64,000 nt of DNA from Rhodocyclaceae bacterium (GTDB lineage: Bacteria; Pseudomonadota; Gammaproteobacteria; Burkholderiales; Rhodocyclaceae). The stretch spans positions 62,001 through 126,000 of the forward strand of contig JACFMQ010000007.1 of the NCBI GenBank assembly GCA_019455325.1. The letters run 5' to 3'. Position numbers and translations under genes: made by a program. Of the stretch, positions 55,595 to 64,000 are shown piece by piece (position 1 is the first letter of the stretch; the number at the start of each line of letters is the position of its first letter). Under the pieces are notes generated by a model. That model worked only from the letters and a program-made list of their open reading frames with translations, was not told the DNA's origin and searched no databases.

Positions 55595-55921
55595 GTGAAT
55601 TTCCTGATCTTTGCGTCGGCCTTCGCCGGTTTCGGCGCGCTCTGCCTGAGCATGGAGCGGCACGCCAGGCAGGTGTTCGGGGCCCTGCCCGATGCGCTGC
55701 ATCGCCTGCTGGCATCGATCGTCGGCTGGGCGCTGCTGGCCTGTTCGCTGGCGCCCGCGCTGGAACGCTACGGGACGTCGATCGGCATCGCCGCCTGGCT
55801 GGGATTCCTGAACCTGGCGGCGATCGCGGTCGGCCTGCTGCTGACCTACGCGCCGCGTCCGATCCGCTATCTCGCGCCAGGGGTGCTCGTCGCCGGCGTG
55901 CTGTCCGCCTGGCTGCTTTGA
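55595..55921 (+). CDS. DUF3325 small membrane protein, iron uptake locus
   Basis: 108-residue protein with three to four hydrophobic helices (LIFASAFAGFGALCLSMERHARQVFG, LLASIVGWALLACSLAPAL, LGFLNLAAIAVGLLLTYAP). Matches the DUF3325 family that accompanies PepSY iron reductases. 16 bp after the PepSY gene, so DUF3649-PepSY-DUF3325 form one unit. Ends 1 bp before the opposing kinase gene. Confidence 0.8.
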   Translation: MNFLIFASAFAGFGALCLSMERHARQVFGALPDALHRLLASIVGWALLACSLAPALERYGTSIGIAAWLGFLNLAAIAVGLLLTYAPRPIRYLAPGVLVAGVLSAWLL

Positions 55922-55922
55922 G

Positions 55923-57266
55923 TCAGGCCGCTTCGGCGTCGGGCTGGAACGGCAGATGGATCGTCGCCGCCAGCCCGCAGTCCTCGCCGTTCTTCAGGAA
56001 GACGGAGCCGCCGTGGCGTTTGATGCAGGCGCGGACGATGCTGAGGCCCAGGCCGACGTTCCGCTGCCCTTGGCCTTTCTGCCTGTCCATGCGGATGAAG
56101 GGCTCGAAAACGCGCTCCTGCCATTCGGGCGGAATGCCGGGGCCGTCGTCCGCGATGCGGATTTCCAGTTTCTGCGGCAGGACCCGCAGGCTGATCTCCG
56201 CTCTCGAACCGTGGAACAGCGCGTTGTCGAGCAGATTGTTGATCGCTCTCGACAAGGCCAGCGGATAGCAGACGGCGAAGAATCCGCGCGGGCCGGAAAA
56301 ACCGACCCGCTGGCCCATCGCGCATCGCTGGGCGGTGATTTCCGTGAGCAGGCCGGAAACATCGACCTGCCGGCTGGCTTCCTGGGCGGCGTCGTCGCGC
56401 AGGAAGGCCAGCGCTTCGTCGACCATGCCTTGCAACTGGGCGAGGGTCTGGATCATCCCGTTCTTGTCCTCGCCGTCTTCGAGCAATTCGACGCGCAGGC
56501 GCAGGGAGGTGATCGGCGTCCTCAGGTCGTGGCTGATCGCCGCCAGCATGTAGGTCTTGTCGCGGATATGCCGGGCCAGGCTTTCCTGCATGCTGTTGAA
56601 GGCCTCGATCAGCGAGCGGATTTCCCGTGGTCCCCGCAGCGCCAGCGGATCGAAGCTTTGCCCCCGGCTGATGCGGGTGGCGGCGGTTTCGAGATCGCCC
56701 AGGGGGCGCAGCAGGCGCCGGGTGAACAGGATGACCAGCAACAAGACCGGCAACACGCTTGCCGGCAGGGAGAACAGCAGGGGACGCCACCATTTGTTCA
56801 GGATCGGCGTGCGCTGCGTCGCCACCAGCCAGCGCTCGCCAAGCCGCAGGGCGCTGGTCAGTTCGCAGTGTTCCGATGCCAGCGGGGTGAACGGCCAGTC
56901 GTTGTCGATGTCCTGAAAGACGGTGACCGAGTTCTCGGGCAGATCCGCGGCGCCCTCGATGAGCGCGGCCAGGGTCCATTCCCTGCCGTTCATCGCGTGA
57001 CCGGCGAGCGGGTTCTCCGGGCTCAGGGAAAACCTTGCCTGGCCGCGGTTGAGGCCGTGCAGCAAGGCGTCGACGTCGCATTGGCCGCATTTTTCGAAAA
57101 GACGGTAGGCGACGACGAGTCGTTCGATGGCCTGTTTTTTCTCGATCGGCGGAATGTCCCCGTAGGCCTTGTCGTTCACCAGCATGGCGATCAGGTTGGT
57201 GGCCAGCAGCCCGGCCACGAGCAGGCCGGTCAACTGGCTCGTCAGCGACAGCCGGCGGCCTGCCAC
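55923..57266 (-). CDS. pfeS: Sensor histidine kinase, PfeS-like
   Basis: 447-residue membrane kinase. Helix near 11-30, periplasmic sensor with a CGQC pair (about 68-71), second helix (LLFSLPASVLPVLLLVILF), HAMP, H-box AAISHDLRTPITSLRLRVELL, N-box NLLDNALFHG, G-boxes DDGPGIP and GLGLSIV. Downstream of its regulator (2-bp gap) and divergent from an enterobactin-type receptor, as PfeRS is to PfeA in Pseudomonas, where the kinase senses ferric enterobactin in the periplasm. Gene name is by context and similarity. Confidence 0.82.
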   Translation of the reverse strand: MAGRRLSLTSQLTGLLVAGLLATNLIAMLVNDKAYGDIPPIEKKQAIERLVVAYRLFEKCGQCDVDALLHGLNRGQARFSLSPENPLAGHAMNGREWTLAALIEGAADLPENSVTVFQDIDNDWPFTPLASEHCELTSALRLGERWLVATQRTPILNKWWRPLLFSLPASVLPVLLLVILFTRRLLRPLGDLETAATRISRGQSFDPLALRGPREIRSLIEAFNSMQESLARHIRDKTYMLAAISHDLRTPITSLRLRVELLEDGEDKNGMIQTLAQLQGMVDEALAFLRDDAAQEASRQVDVSGLLTEITAQRCAMGQRVGFSGPRGFFAVCYPLALSRAINNLLDNALFHGSRAEISLRVLPQKLEIRIADDGPGIPPEWQERVFEPFIRMDRQKGQGQRNVGLGLSIVRACIKRHGGSVFLKNGEDCGLAATIHLPFQPDAEAA

Positions 57267-57268
57267 GG

Positions 57269-57985
57269 CTAGCAGCGGACGACGTCGACGGTCAGCATGT
57301 AGCCGTCGCCCCAGACGGTACGCAGCAGGCGCGGGGTTCTCGCGTCGTCCCCGAGTTTCCGGCGCAGGCGGCTGATCTGGCTGTCGATGCTGCGGTCGAA
57401 GACGCTGTTCTCCTGGCGGCTGGTCAGGTCGAGCAGGCGCTCGCGGTTGAGCACCGTGTTCGGGTTTTCGAGCAGTGCCTGGAGCAGGCGGAATTCCGCG
57501 TTGCCGAGTTCGAGCGGCTGCCCATCGAGCTGATTGCGGACCTCGCGTTTTTCGATGTTCACCAGCCAGTCGGCGAAGCGGTAGCAGATGCCCGGCCGGG
57601 GCGCGGGGAAAGCGGTTCTGCGGGTGCGCTTGATGACGCCCTTGATGCGGGCGACCAGTTCCCTGGGGTCGAAGGGCTTGACCAGATAGTCGTCCGCGCC
57701 GATTTCCAGGCCGGCGACGCGGTCCGATATTTCTCCCAGCGCGCTGAGCAGGATCACGGGAATGTCCAGGTGCTCGCGCACGAAGCGGCAGAGCGACAGG
57801 CCGTCTTCGCCGGGCAGCATCACGTCGAGCACGATCAGGTCGAAGCGGTCGCAGGCCAGGGCTTCGCGCATCTGTTTTCCATCCTCGGCCGTCGTCACCT
57901 GATAGCCGTAGCGGCCGAGATAGGTGGCCAGGGGCTGGTAAATCTCGGGGTGGTCGTCTACGACCAGGATGCGGTCTGTGCCCAT
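57269..57985 (-). CDS. pfeR: OmpR-family response regulator, PfeR-like
   Basis: 238-residue regulator: receiver (ILVVDDHPEI, phospho-Asp in DLIVLDVMLPGEDG, YLVKPFDPREL) and winged-helix output (LELGNAEFRLLQALLENPNTVLNRERLLDL, RSIDSQISRLRRKLG, VWGDGYML). The open frame extends to 58069, but MGTDRILVV at 57985 is the normal receiver start. Divergent from the receptor gene with a 106-bp gap, so it is the probable activator of that gene. Confidence 0.85.
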   Translation of the reverse strand: MGTDRILVVDDHPEIYQPLATYLGRYGYQVTTAEDGKQMREALACDRFDLIVLDVMLPGEDGLSLCRFVREHLDIPVILLSALGEISDRVAGLEIGADDYLVKPFDPRELVARIKGVIKRTRRTAFPAPRPGICYRFADWLVNIEKREVRNQLDGQPLELGNAEFRLLQALLENPNTVLNRERLLDLTSRQENSVFDRSIDSQISRLRRKLGDDARTPRLLRTVWGDGYMLTVDVVRC

Positions 57986-58035
57986 GATCGGATTTTGTGT
58001 CGATTTGTGTCGGGGGCGAACATAGTCTGGAAAAT

Positions 58036-58054
58036 CTAATCGAGTATCGTTCTC
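58036..58054. promoter_or_regulatory. Fur-like site between pfeR and receptor
   Basis: Read on the minus strand, GAGAACGATACTCGATTAG matches 11 of 19 Fur-box positions and resembles the sites before the other receptors (GAGAACG, GATAACG). It lies in the divergent gap, within 60 bp of both start codons. Confidence 0.5.
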
Positions 58055-58091
58055 AACAAATTTTATCACTCAACATGGGAGATCGGTACAA

Positions 58092-60305
58092 ATGCAGCTG
58101 CAACAACCCCATTCGACGCTCCGCCCGCTGGCCGTTGCCGTGGGCATGATCTGCGCCTCCCCGGCGGTGCTCCTGGCCCAGCAGAATGAATCCACCCTTT
58201 CCGAAGTGCACGTGATCGGCACGGCGGAGGAAACGCTCAAGCAGATGCCCGGCGTCTCCATCATCACCGCCGAGGACATCGAGAAGCGCCCGCCGGCCAA
58301 CGACCTGTCCGACATCATCCGCCGCATGCCGGGCGTCAACCTCACCGGCAACGGTTCCACCGGCGCGCGCGGCAACAACCGCCAGATCGACCTGCGCGGC
58401 ATGGGGCCGGAGAACACCCTGATCCTGATCGACGGCAAGCCGGTCACTTCCCGCAGCTCGGTGCGCTACAGCCGGAACGGCGAGCGCGACACGCGCGGCG
58501 ACACCAACTGGGTGCCGGTCGAGGAAGTCGCCAGCATCGAGGTCATCCGCGGCCCGGCGGCGGCGCGCTACGGCAACGGCGCGGCCGGCGGCGTGGTGAA
58601 CATCATCACCAAGGGCATCCCGGAGGAACTGCGCGGCTCGCTGTCGCTTTACGCCAATCAGCCGGAGGATTCCGACGAGGGCGACACCCGGCGCGTCAAC
58701 TTCAGCGCCAGCGGGCCGATCGGCGATCGGCTGGGTTTCCGCGTCTCCGGCAACTACAACAAGACCGACAGCGATGCGCCGGACATCAACGTCAATGATG
58801 CGATCGGCACCGATGCGGCCGGCCGGGAAGGGGTGAAGAACAAGGATCTGCGGGCGCTGCTGCGCTGGCAGCCGACCACCGGCCAGACGGTGGACTTCGA
58901 GACCGGCTATTCCCGCCAGGGCAACATCTATGCGGGCGACACCAACCTGGGCGCCAGCGCCACCGACCCGGGCACGGCGACGGGCGCCAACCCGGCCTCC
59001 TTCCTCGGCAAGGAAACCAACACCATGACCCGCCGCACCTATGCGATTTCGCACAAGGGGGAATGGTCGTTCGGCAAGTCCAGCGCCTACTTCCAGTACG
59101 AGAACACGCAGAACCGGCGCCTGGGCGAGGGCGCGGCGGGCGGCGGCGAAGGCAACATCAACACCGCCGAGATGTTCACCAGCGAGCTGGACGGCTTCAC
59201 GCTCAACGGCCAGGTCGACATTCCCTTCAAGCTCGGCGTCAACCAGGTGCTGACCGCCGGCGCCGAATGGAACCGCCAGAAACTGGATGACCCGCGCTCG
59301 GTCCAGGCCGGCGTCGCGGCCGGCATCAACTGGCCCGGCGTGCTTCCCGCCAGCCTGCGTCCGACCGACATCGACGCCACCATCGTTTCCTTCTTCGCCG
59401 AAGACAACATCGAGCTGACCCAGAACCTCATCCTGACGCCGGGCGTGCGCCTGGACCGCCACAGCGAATTCGGCAGCAACTGGAGTCCGGCGCTGAACGC
59501 CTCCTGGATGATCACGCCGGAAGTCACCCTGAAGGGCGGCGTCGCCCGCACCTTCAAGGCGCCCAACCTGTACCAGATCAACCCCAACTATCTGTACAGC
59601 ACGATGGGCAACGGCTGTCCGGTCGGCTTTCCCAACCCCTGCTATGTCCTGGGCAACGAGAATCTCGATCCGGAAATCAGCGTCAACAAGGAAATCGGCA
59701 TCAACTATACCCACGACGGCTGGAACGCCGGCCTGACGTATTTCCGCAACGACTACGACAACAAGATCACTTCCGGGATGACGCGGCTGAATACCACCGG
59801 CGCGCTCGCCGGCAGCGTGCTGCAGTGGGAGAACGCCACCGATGCGGTCATCGTCGGCTACGAGGCGAATCTGCTGGTGCCGGTGACGCGCACCGTCAAC
59901 TGGAGCACCAACGTCACCTACATGTCGCGCAACGAGGATCAGTTCGGCCAGCCGCTGTCCATCATTCCGAAGTACACGGTGAATACCACGCTCGACTGGC
60001 AGGTCAGCGATGCGCTCTCCGTCATGCTCGCCGGCACTTTCTACGGCGAGCAGAAGCCGCGTACCATATCGGGCTCGACCGGAGAAGTGGTCACCGCCGC
60101 CAATTCGCTGCTGGTGCGGCCGTCCTATCATCTGTGGGGCGTCAGCGCGGGCTATGCCTTCAACAAGAACCTGAAGGTGCGGGTCGGGATCAGCAATCTG
60201 TTCGACAAGAGGCTGTACCGCCAGGGCAACGGCTCGTCGGCCGGCGCCAACACGTACAACGAGCCCGGCCGCGCGTTCTACGCTACGCTGACCACGTCGT
60301 TCTGA
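58092..60305 (+). CDS. pfeA: FepA/PfeA-type ferric enterobactin receptor
   Basis: 737-residue outer-membrane receptor with the FepA plug signature: GNNRQIDLRGMGPENTLILI, then DGKPVTSRSSVRYSRNGERD, TRGDTNWVPVEEVASIEVI and GPAAARYGNGAAGGVVNIITKG, which set this group apart from other TonB receptors. Signal peptide near 10-30 (SPAVLLAQQ). Barrel motifs FKAPNLYQINPNYLYST and SNLFDKRLYRQGN; ends in ATLTTSF. The flanking PfeRS-like pair and downstream esterase support ferric enterobactin or a close catecholate as ligand, probably scavenged since no enterobactin synthesis genes are in the window. Confidence 0.93.
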   Translation: MQLQQPHSTLRPLAVAVGMICASPAVLLAQQNESTLSEVHVIGTAEETLKQMPGVSIITAEDIEKRPPANDLSDIIRRMPGVNLTGNGSTGARGNNRQIDLRGMGPENTLILIDGKPVTSRSSVRYSRNGERDTRGDTNWVPVEEVASIEVIRGPAAARYGNGAAGGVVNIITKGIPEELRGSLSLYANQPEDSDEGDTRRVNFSASGPIGDRLGFRVSGNYNKTDSDAPDINVNDAIGTDAAGREGVKNKDLRALLRWQPTTGQTVDFETGYSRQGNIYAGDTNLGASATDPGTATGANPASFLGKETNTMTRRTYAISHKGEWSFGKSSAYFQYENTQNRRLGEGAAGGGEGNINTAEMFTSELDGFTLNGQVDIPFKLGVNQVLTAGAEWNRQKLDDPRSVQAGVAAGINWPGVLPASLRPTDIDATIVSFFAEDNIELTQNLILTPGVRLDRHSEFGSNWSPALNASWMITPEVTLKGGVARTFKAPNLYQINPNYLYSTMGNGCPVGFPNPCYVLGNENLDPEISVNKEIGINYTHDGWNAGLTYFRNDYDNKITSGMTRLNTTGALAGSVLQWENATDAVIVGYEANLLVPVTRTVNWSTNVTYMSRNEDQFGQPLSIIPKYTVNTTLDWQVSDALSVMLAGTFYGEQKPRTISGSTGEVVTAANSLLVRPSYHLWGVSAGYAFNKNLKVRVGISNLFDKRLYRQGNGSSAGANTYNEPGRAFYATLTTSF

Positions 60306-60404
60306 TCGGCTGCCGCCTGTCGCAGGGCCGCTGTCCGCGGCCTTGCGATGCTTTCCGCGTCCGGCGCGAGCCGGGCGCTTTTCGTTTTCGTCGTCCTGCC
60401 AGCG

Positions 60405-61352
60405 ATGCGTCTTTTTTCCGTCCTGTCGTTCGTCGTTCTCCTGCTGTGCGGGGGAGCGGCGATTGCCCAGCCCAGCCTCGAACCCGCTTCACAGCCGGAC
60501 ATCGTGGCCCGGGGCTCCCTGCATTACACCTTCGAGACGCTGCTGCTGGAAGCGCCCGGCGGCGAGCGCCGCTACCGCATCCAGATCGCGCGGCCGCGCC
60601 TGCCGCCGCCGACGGCGGGTTATCCGGCCGTTTTCCTGCTCGACGGCAACGCCGCCATCGAGGCGCTCGACGACGCCCTGCTGGGCGAGCTGGCGGCGGC
60701 CGGTCCGCCGGTGATCGTCACCATCGGCTACGACACGCGCCTGCGTTTCGACGTGGTCGGGCGCGCCTACGATTACACGCCGCCGCTGCCCGGCGAGGCG
60801 CCGCAGGTCGACCCGCTCGATCCCGGGCGGAAGAACGGCGGCGCCGCCGGCTTCCTCGATTTCATCCAGAACCGGATCAAGCCCGAGGTCGCCGGGCGGG
60901 TGCCGCTCGACGCCGCCCGCCAGGGTCTTTGGGGACATTCCTACGGCGGTCTGTTCGTGCTTTACGCCTTGCTGACGCGCCCGGATGCGTTCGCCTACTA
61001 TGCCGCCGCCAGCCCCGCGCTCTGGTGGCGCGACGGCTATCTGCTGACGCTGGAAGATCGCTTCGGCCATGCCTTCTCCGGCCGCCGGGCGCACCTGCTG
61101 GTGCTGCGCGGCGGCGCCGAAGGCGGCAGCGCGCGGCCGGCGCCTTCGGGGCGTGCTGCGGAGCGCGAGCGCGTCGTCGCGGCGCTGCCCGCCGACGCCC
61201 TTCCTGCATTCACCGCGCGCCTGGGCGCGGTGCCGGGGCTGCGGGCGGAATACCGCGAGCTGCCGGGCCTTGGGCATGGCCCCGTGCTGCCGGCCTCGAT
61301 CGGGCTCGCGCTGCGCTGGATGGCGGACGCGGACCGGATGGCCGCACCGTGA
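60405..61352 (+). CDS. pfeE: Periplasmic siderophore esterase, PfeE/IroE-like
   Basis: 315-residue alpha/beta-hydrolase of the esterase D/Fes-like group. Signal peptide MRLFSVLSFVVLLLCGGAAIAQ; nucleophile in GHSYGG (Ser179), preceded by VFLLDGN and followed by YYAAASPALWW; catalytic His in LGHGP. An upstream in-frame ATG (60348) gives a longer leader and cannot be excluded. Located 99 bp after the enterobactin-type receptor, as PfeE is after PfeA in Pseudomonas aeruginosa, where it hydrolyses ferric enterobactin in the periplasm. Overlaps the next start (GTGA). Confidence 0.85.
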   Translation: MRLFSVLSFVVLLLCGGAAIAQPSLEPASQPDIVARGSLHYTFETLLLEAPGGERRYRIQIARPRLPPPTAGYPAVFLLDGNAAIEALDDALLGELAAAGPPVIVTIGYDTRLRFDVVGRAYDYTPPLPGEAPQVDPLDPGRKNGGAAGFLDFIQNRIKPEVAGRVPLDAARQGLWGHSYGGLFVLYALLTRPDAFAYYAAASPALWWRDGYLLTLEDRFGHAFSGRRAHLLVLRGGAEGGSARPAPSGRAAERERVVAALPADALPAFTARLGAVPGLRAEYRELPGLGHGPVLPASIGLALRWMADADRMAAP

Positions 61353-62842
61353 ATGCCGGCCTCATGGGCGACGGCTACCATGCCGGACTCGCCTACCCGG
61401 CCCTGTTCCACCGCGAACTGACGCCCGCCTGGCTGGCCGCCACCGTCACCGCCCTCGGCCATCGCGCGCCCGGACTCGCCGCGCCCTACGCATGGTGCGA
61501 ACTGGGCTGCGGCCCCGGCCTGACGACGCTCATCGCCGCCGCCGCCAATCCCGGCGGCAGGTTCTACGGCGTGGATTTCGATCCGGCGGCCATCGCGCAC
61601 GCCGGCGCCCTGGCCGAAGAGGCCGGGATCGGCAACGCGCATTTCCAGCGGCGCAGCTTCGCGGCGCTGGCCGAGGCCGACGCGGCCGCGCTGCCGCCGC
61701 TGGACTTCATCGTGCTGCATGGCGTGCTGTCGTGGATCTCTGCCGACAACCGGCGGGCGGTGATGCGCATCGTCGAACGCTGGCTCAAGCCCGGCGGCAT
61801 CGCCTGCCTGGGCTACATGGCCCAGCCCGGCAGCGCGCCGATGATGGCGATGCAGCGCGTGCTGCGGCGCAGCGCCGAAGTCGCCGGCGCCGCCAAGGGG
61901 CTGGCGTCCGGGTTCGCGCTGTTGCGCGGCCTGCGCGACGGCGGCGCCGGCCAGTTTGCCGTGGTGCCGGAACTGGGGGCGCAGCTCGATCAGGCGGCGC
62001 GGCATTCCGCCGGTTACCTGGCCCATGAATTCCTCGGCGAGCACTGGGAGCCGCTGCACGTGGCCGACATGCTGGCGGCTGCCGGGCAGGCGGGCTGTTC
62101 GTTCGTCGGCAGCGCCACGCCGCTGGAGAACATCGACGCCGTGTCGCTGCCCGGCGGCACGCAGGCGGCGATCGGCGCGATCGCCGACACGGCGCTGCGC
62201 GAGACGGCCAAGGACATCGCCCGCAACCAGACGCTGCGCCGCGACATCCATCAACGCGGCGCGCGGCCGCTGACGGCCGCCGAACACCGCGATGCGCTGC
62301 TGGTGCAGCGGTTCGCCGCGCTGCCGGGGGCGCCGGCGGGCGGCGCGCTGCGCTTCGAGACCCGCATCGGGCCGGTCGACGGTCCGGCGGAAATGTTCGC
62401 GCCCCTGCTGGAAAGGCTGGCCGGCGCCGGCTCGGCTTCCTTCCGCGATCTGCTGGCGTCGCCCGGCTACGCGGGGCGCGGCGGCCTGCTCAATCAGGCC
62501 TGCCAGATGCTGCTGTGGGCGGGATACCTCCATCCCTGCCAGAGCGTATCGGACGCGGCGCCGGCGCAGGCGCTCAACCGGGCCTTGTGGCGCCGGGCCG
62601 CCGCCGGGCACGACTATGCCTGGGTGGCGGCGCCGGCCGTCGGTTCCGGCCTGCCCGCCGGGCGTGCGGCAATGCTTGCCGCGCATGCGCTGGACAACGA
62701 TCCTTCCCTGCGCGGCCCGGCGCTCGTCGCGGCGGTGCGTGCGCTCGACGCAGGGGCGGCGGACGCCCGGACGCTCGCCGCCTTCGAACACGACGCGCTG
62801 CCTGCCTGGCGGCGGCTGGGCGTATTGCCGGAAAGGGGCTGA
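61349..62842 (+). CDS. SAM-dependent methyltransferase with PKMT-type regulatory domain
   Basis: 497-residue protein. Residues 45-170 are a class I methyltransferase (CELGCGPGLTTLIAAAANPGG, the SAM-binding glycine motif; DFIVLHGVLSWISADNR). Residues about 210-310 match the methyltransferase regulatory domain of rickettsial-type protein lysine methyltransferases (YLAHEFLGEHWEPLHVADM), followed by a helical C-terminal domain. A GTG start at 61349 overlaps the esterase stop; ATG 61364 is the alternative. Relatives modify outer-membrane proteins, so a receptor could be the substrate, but this is speculation from position. Confidence 0.8.
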   Translation: MNAGLMGDGYHAGLAYPALFHRELTPAWLAATVTALGHRAPGLAAPYAWCELGCGPGLTTLIAAAANPGGRFYGVDFDPAAIAHAGALAEEAGIGNAHFQRRSFAALAEADAAALPPLDFIVLHGVLSWISADNRRAVMRIVERWLKPGGIACLGYMAQPGSAPMMAMQRVLRRSAEVAGAAKGLASGFALLRGLRDGGAGQFAVVPELGAQLDQAARHSAGYLAHEFLGEHWEPLHVADMLAAAGQAGCSFVGSATPLENIDAVSLPGGTQAAIGAIADTALRETAKDIARNQTLRRDIHQRGARPLTAAEHRDALLVQRFAALPGAPAGGALRFETRIGPVDGPAEMFAPLLERLAGAGSASFRDLLASPGYAGRGGLLNQACQMLLWAGYLHPCQSVSDAAPAQALNRALWRRAAAGHDYAWVAAPAVGSGLPAGRAAMLAAHALDNDPSLRGPALVAAVRALDAGAADARTLAAFEHDALPAWRRLGVLPERG

Positions 62843-62933
62843 AAAGGTCGGTCGGTATTGCCCGGCCCAGGACCGACTCGACCGCGTGCCGATGGCGGAA
62901 CATCGGGCGCGGCCATGGCAAGGTCCGCGCCGT

Positions 62934-63992
62934 TCACCCCGGCCCTCCCGGCTCCTCGCAGGCGCTGCACTGCTGCACTTCGATGATGGGGTGGTGAATG
63001 CCCGCCAGGCCGTGCAGGCGGGCGCGGTAGTCGGCCGGCGAGGCCGGCGCGTGGCTGACCACGCTGGCCACCAGCGTCCACGCGCCCTGTCCCACGGACC
63101 ACAGGTGCAGGTCGACGACGCGCGTGCCGGCGACGCTCTCCAGCCGCTCGCGCACCTGGCCGCGCAGGCCGTCCGGGCCTTCGGCGTCGAGCAGCACCGC
63201 GCCGGTCTGGCGCAGCAGGCCGACCGCCCAGCGCAGGATCACCAGCGAGGCCACCAGCGCGATCGCCGGGTCCAGCCACTGCCAGCCCCATAGCCAGGCC
63301 GCGAGCAGGCCGACGATGGCGGCCACCGAGGTCACCGCATCGGCGATCACGTGCACCAGCGCGGCCCTGAGATTGTTGTCCTGCCGGGGGCCGTGGTCGT
63401 GCCCGGCATCGGCGGGGGCGTGCCCGTGCGCGTCGCAGTGGTCGTGTTCGTGACGATGCTCGTCGTCGTGTCTATGCGCGTGGCCGTGGTGGTGCGCATG
63501 CCCGTGCCCGCCCGCCAGCAGCCAGGCGGACAGCAGGTTGACGACCAGGCCGGCGACCGCCACCGTCATCGCCTCGGCCGCCATCAGCGGCTGCGGGTGC
63601 AGCAGGCGCTGGATGGACTCGGCCACCAGCCACAGCGTGCTCGCGCCGAGAAACAGCGCGCTGGTATAGGCGGCGAGGTCGCCGATCTTGCCGCTGCCCA
63701 GGCTCAGGCGGCGGTTGCCGGCATGGCGGCGGGCCAGGTAGTAGGCCGCGGCGGCCAGCCCCAGCGCCAGCGCGTGGCCGGCCATGTGGATGCCGTCGGC
63801 GAGCAGCGCCATCGAGGCGGTGAGCCAGCCGCCGATCACTTCCGCCACCATGGTGACGAGGGTCAGCAGCGTCACCCACAGGGCGCGCGTTTCCGCCCGC
63901 TGCTTGCGGCCCTGGCCGAAATCGTGCGGGTGCCGGGTGTGCAGCTCGGTTTCGCAGGGGGGATGCCGGGGCGGCAGCGTTTCGCTGGCCAT
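62934..63992 (-). CDS. dmeF: Cation diffusion facilitator, DmeF-type Co/Ni exporter
   Basis: 352-residue CDF-family exporter. The N-terminal HPHDFGQGRKQRAETRALWVT and MALLADGIHMAGHALALGLAAAAYYLARRH are typical of DmeF, which exports cobalt and nickel. Six membrane helices, with the metal site pairs HxxxH/D in helices 2 and 5 (DGIHMAGH, VHVIADAV). A His-rich loop of about 45 residues (HGHAHHHGHAHRHDDEHRHE) lies between helices 4 and 5; cytoplasmic C-terminal domain. Start 63992 lies 8 bp inside the window edge, so its promoter and possible RcnR-like partner are not visible. Confidence 0.9.
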   Translation of the reverse strand: MASETLPPRHPPCETELHTRHPHDFGQGRKQRAETRALWVTLLTLVTMVAEVIGGWLTASMALLADGIHMAGHALALGLAAAAYYLARRHAGNRRLSLGSGKIGDLAAYTSALFLGASTLWLVAESIQRLLHPQPLMAAEAMTVAVAGLVVNLLSAWLLAGGHGHAHHHGHAHRHDDEHRHEHDHCDAHGHAPADAGHDHGPRQDNNLRAALVHVIADAVTSVAAIVGLLAAWLWGWQWLDPAIALVASLVILRWAVGLLRQTGAVLLDAEGPDGLRGQVRERLESVAGTRVVDLHLWSVGQGAWTLVASVVSHAPASPADYRARLHGLAGIHHPIIEVQQCSACEEPGGPG

Positions 63993-64000
63993 GTCGTTTT

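Overview
The window is about 64 kb of GC-rich DNA (roughly two-thirds G+C) that reads as a chromosome segment of a Gram-negative betaproteobacterium, most like the Rhodocyclales. The evidence is the PrpC/AcnD/PrpF/PrpB form of the methylcitrate cycle, several TonB-dependent receptors, the PfeRS/PfeA-type enterobactin locus, and class I plus class III ribonucleotide reductases. The species cannot be fixed from the sequence. I see no rRNA, tRNA, CRISPR array, transposase or phage genes.

Layout. 1-10.8 kb, minus strand: iron and heme acquisition. A catecholate-type receptor gene is followed by a second unit with a heme/hemoglobin receptor, a small CxxC protein, an exported membrane-anchored CobN-family chelatase and another receptor. 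Each unit has a Fur-box-like site upstream. 11.0-13.2 kb, plus: a four-gene unit ending in a DUF2325 protein, with two Fur-like sites over its promoter. 13.4-15.8 kb: a frameshifted chemoreceptor with tandem 273-bp repeats. 15.8-19.0 kb: a divergent AraC regulator and TonB receptor sharing a Fur-like site. 19.0-20.0 kb: a TehA-family membrane protein. 20.1-32.4 kb: propionate metabolism. An acyl-CoA-type regulator diverges from prpC-acnD-(DUF559 insert)-prpF-prpB, followed by pyruvate carboxylase and a GntR/FCD regulator. 32.5-35.8 kb: metR and metE, divergent. 35.8-37.1 kb: dinD between 19-bp direct repeats. 37.2-44.4 kb: NrdR boxes, a promoter and a cobalamin riboswitch ahead of nrdA-nrdD-(glycyl-radical ORF)-nrdG-nrdB. 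44.5-45.8 kb: an exported MsrA-thioredoxin-MsrB fusion. 45.8-53.3 kb: a two-component system divergent from macA-macB-outer-membrane factor. 53.4-62.8 kb: DUF3649-PepSY-DUF3325, PfeS/PfeR, an enterobactin-type receptor, a periplasmic esterase and a methyltransferase. 62.9-64.0 kb: a DmeF-type Co/Ni exporter.

How it fits together. Most of the window serves iron supply. Candidate Fur sites recur before the receptors, the DUF2325 unit, the MacAB pump and the DUF3649-PepSY unit. The chelatase beside a heme receptor has a signal peptide and a C-terminal anchor and lacks CobS/CobT neighbours, which suggests metal removal from or insertion into a tetrapyrrole outside the cytoplasm rather than B12 synthesis. 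The FepA-like receptor, esterase and PepSY protein form a plausible route for capturing, hydrolysing and reducing ferric enterobactin made by other bacteria. The prp genes oxidise propionyl-CoA to pyruvate, and pyruvate carboxylase can return oxaloacetate to PrpC. The nrd operon appears to be repressed both by NrdR and by cobalamin, which implies a B12-dependent class II reductase elsewhere in the genome.

Limits: all calls are by eye from the sequence and translated frames. No database searches or folding programs were run.
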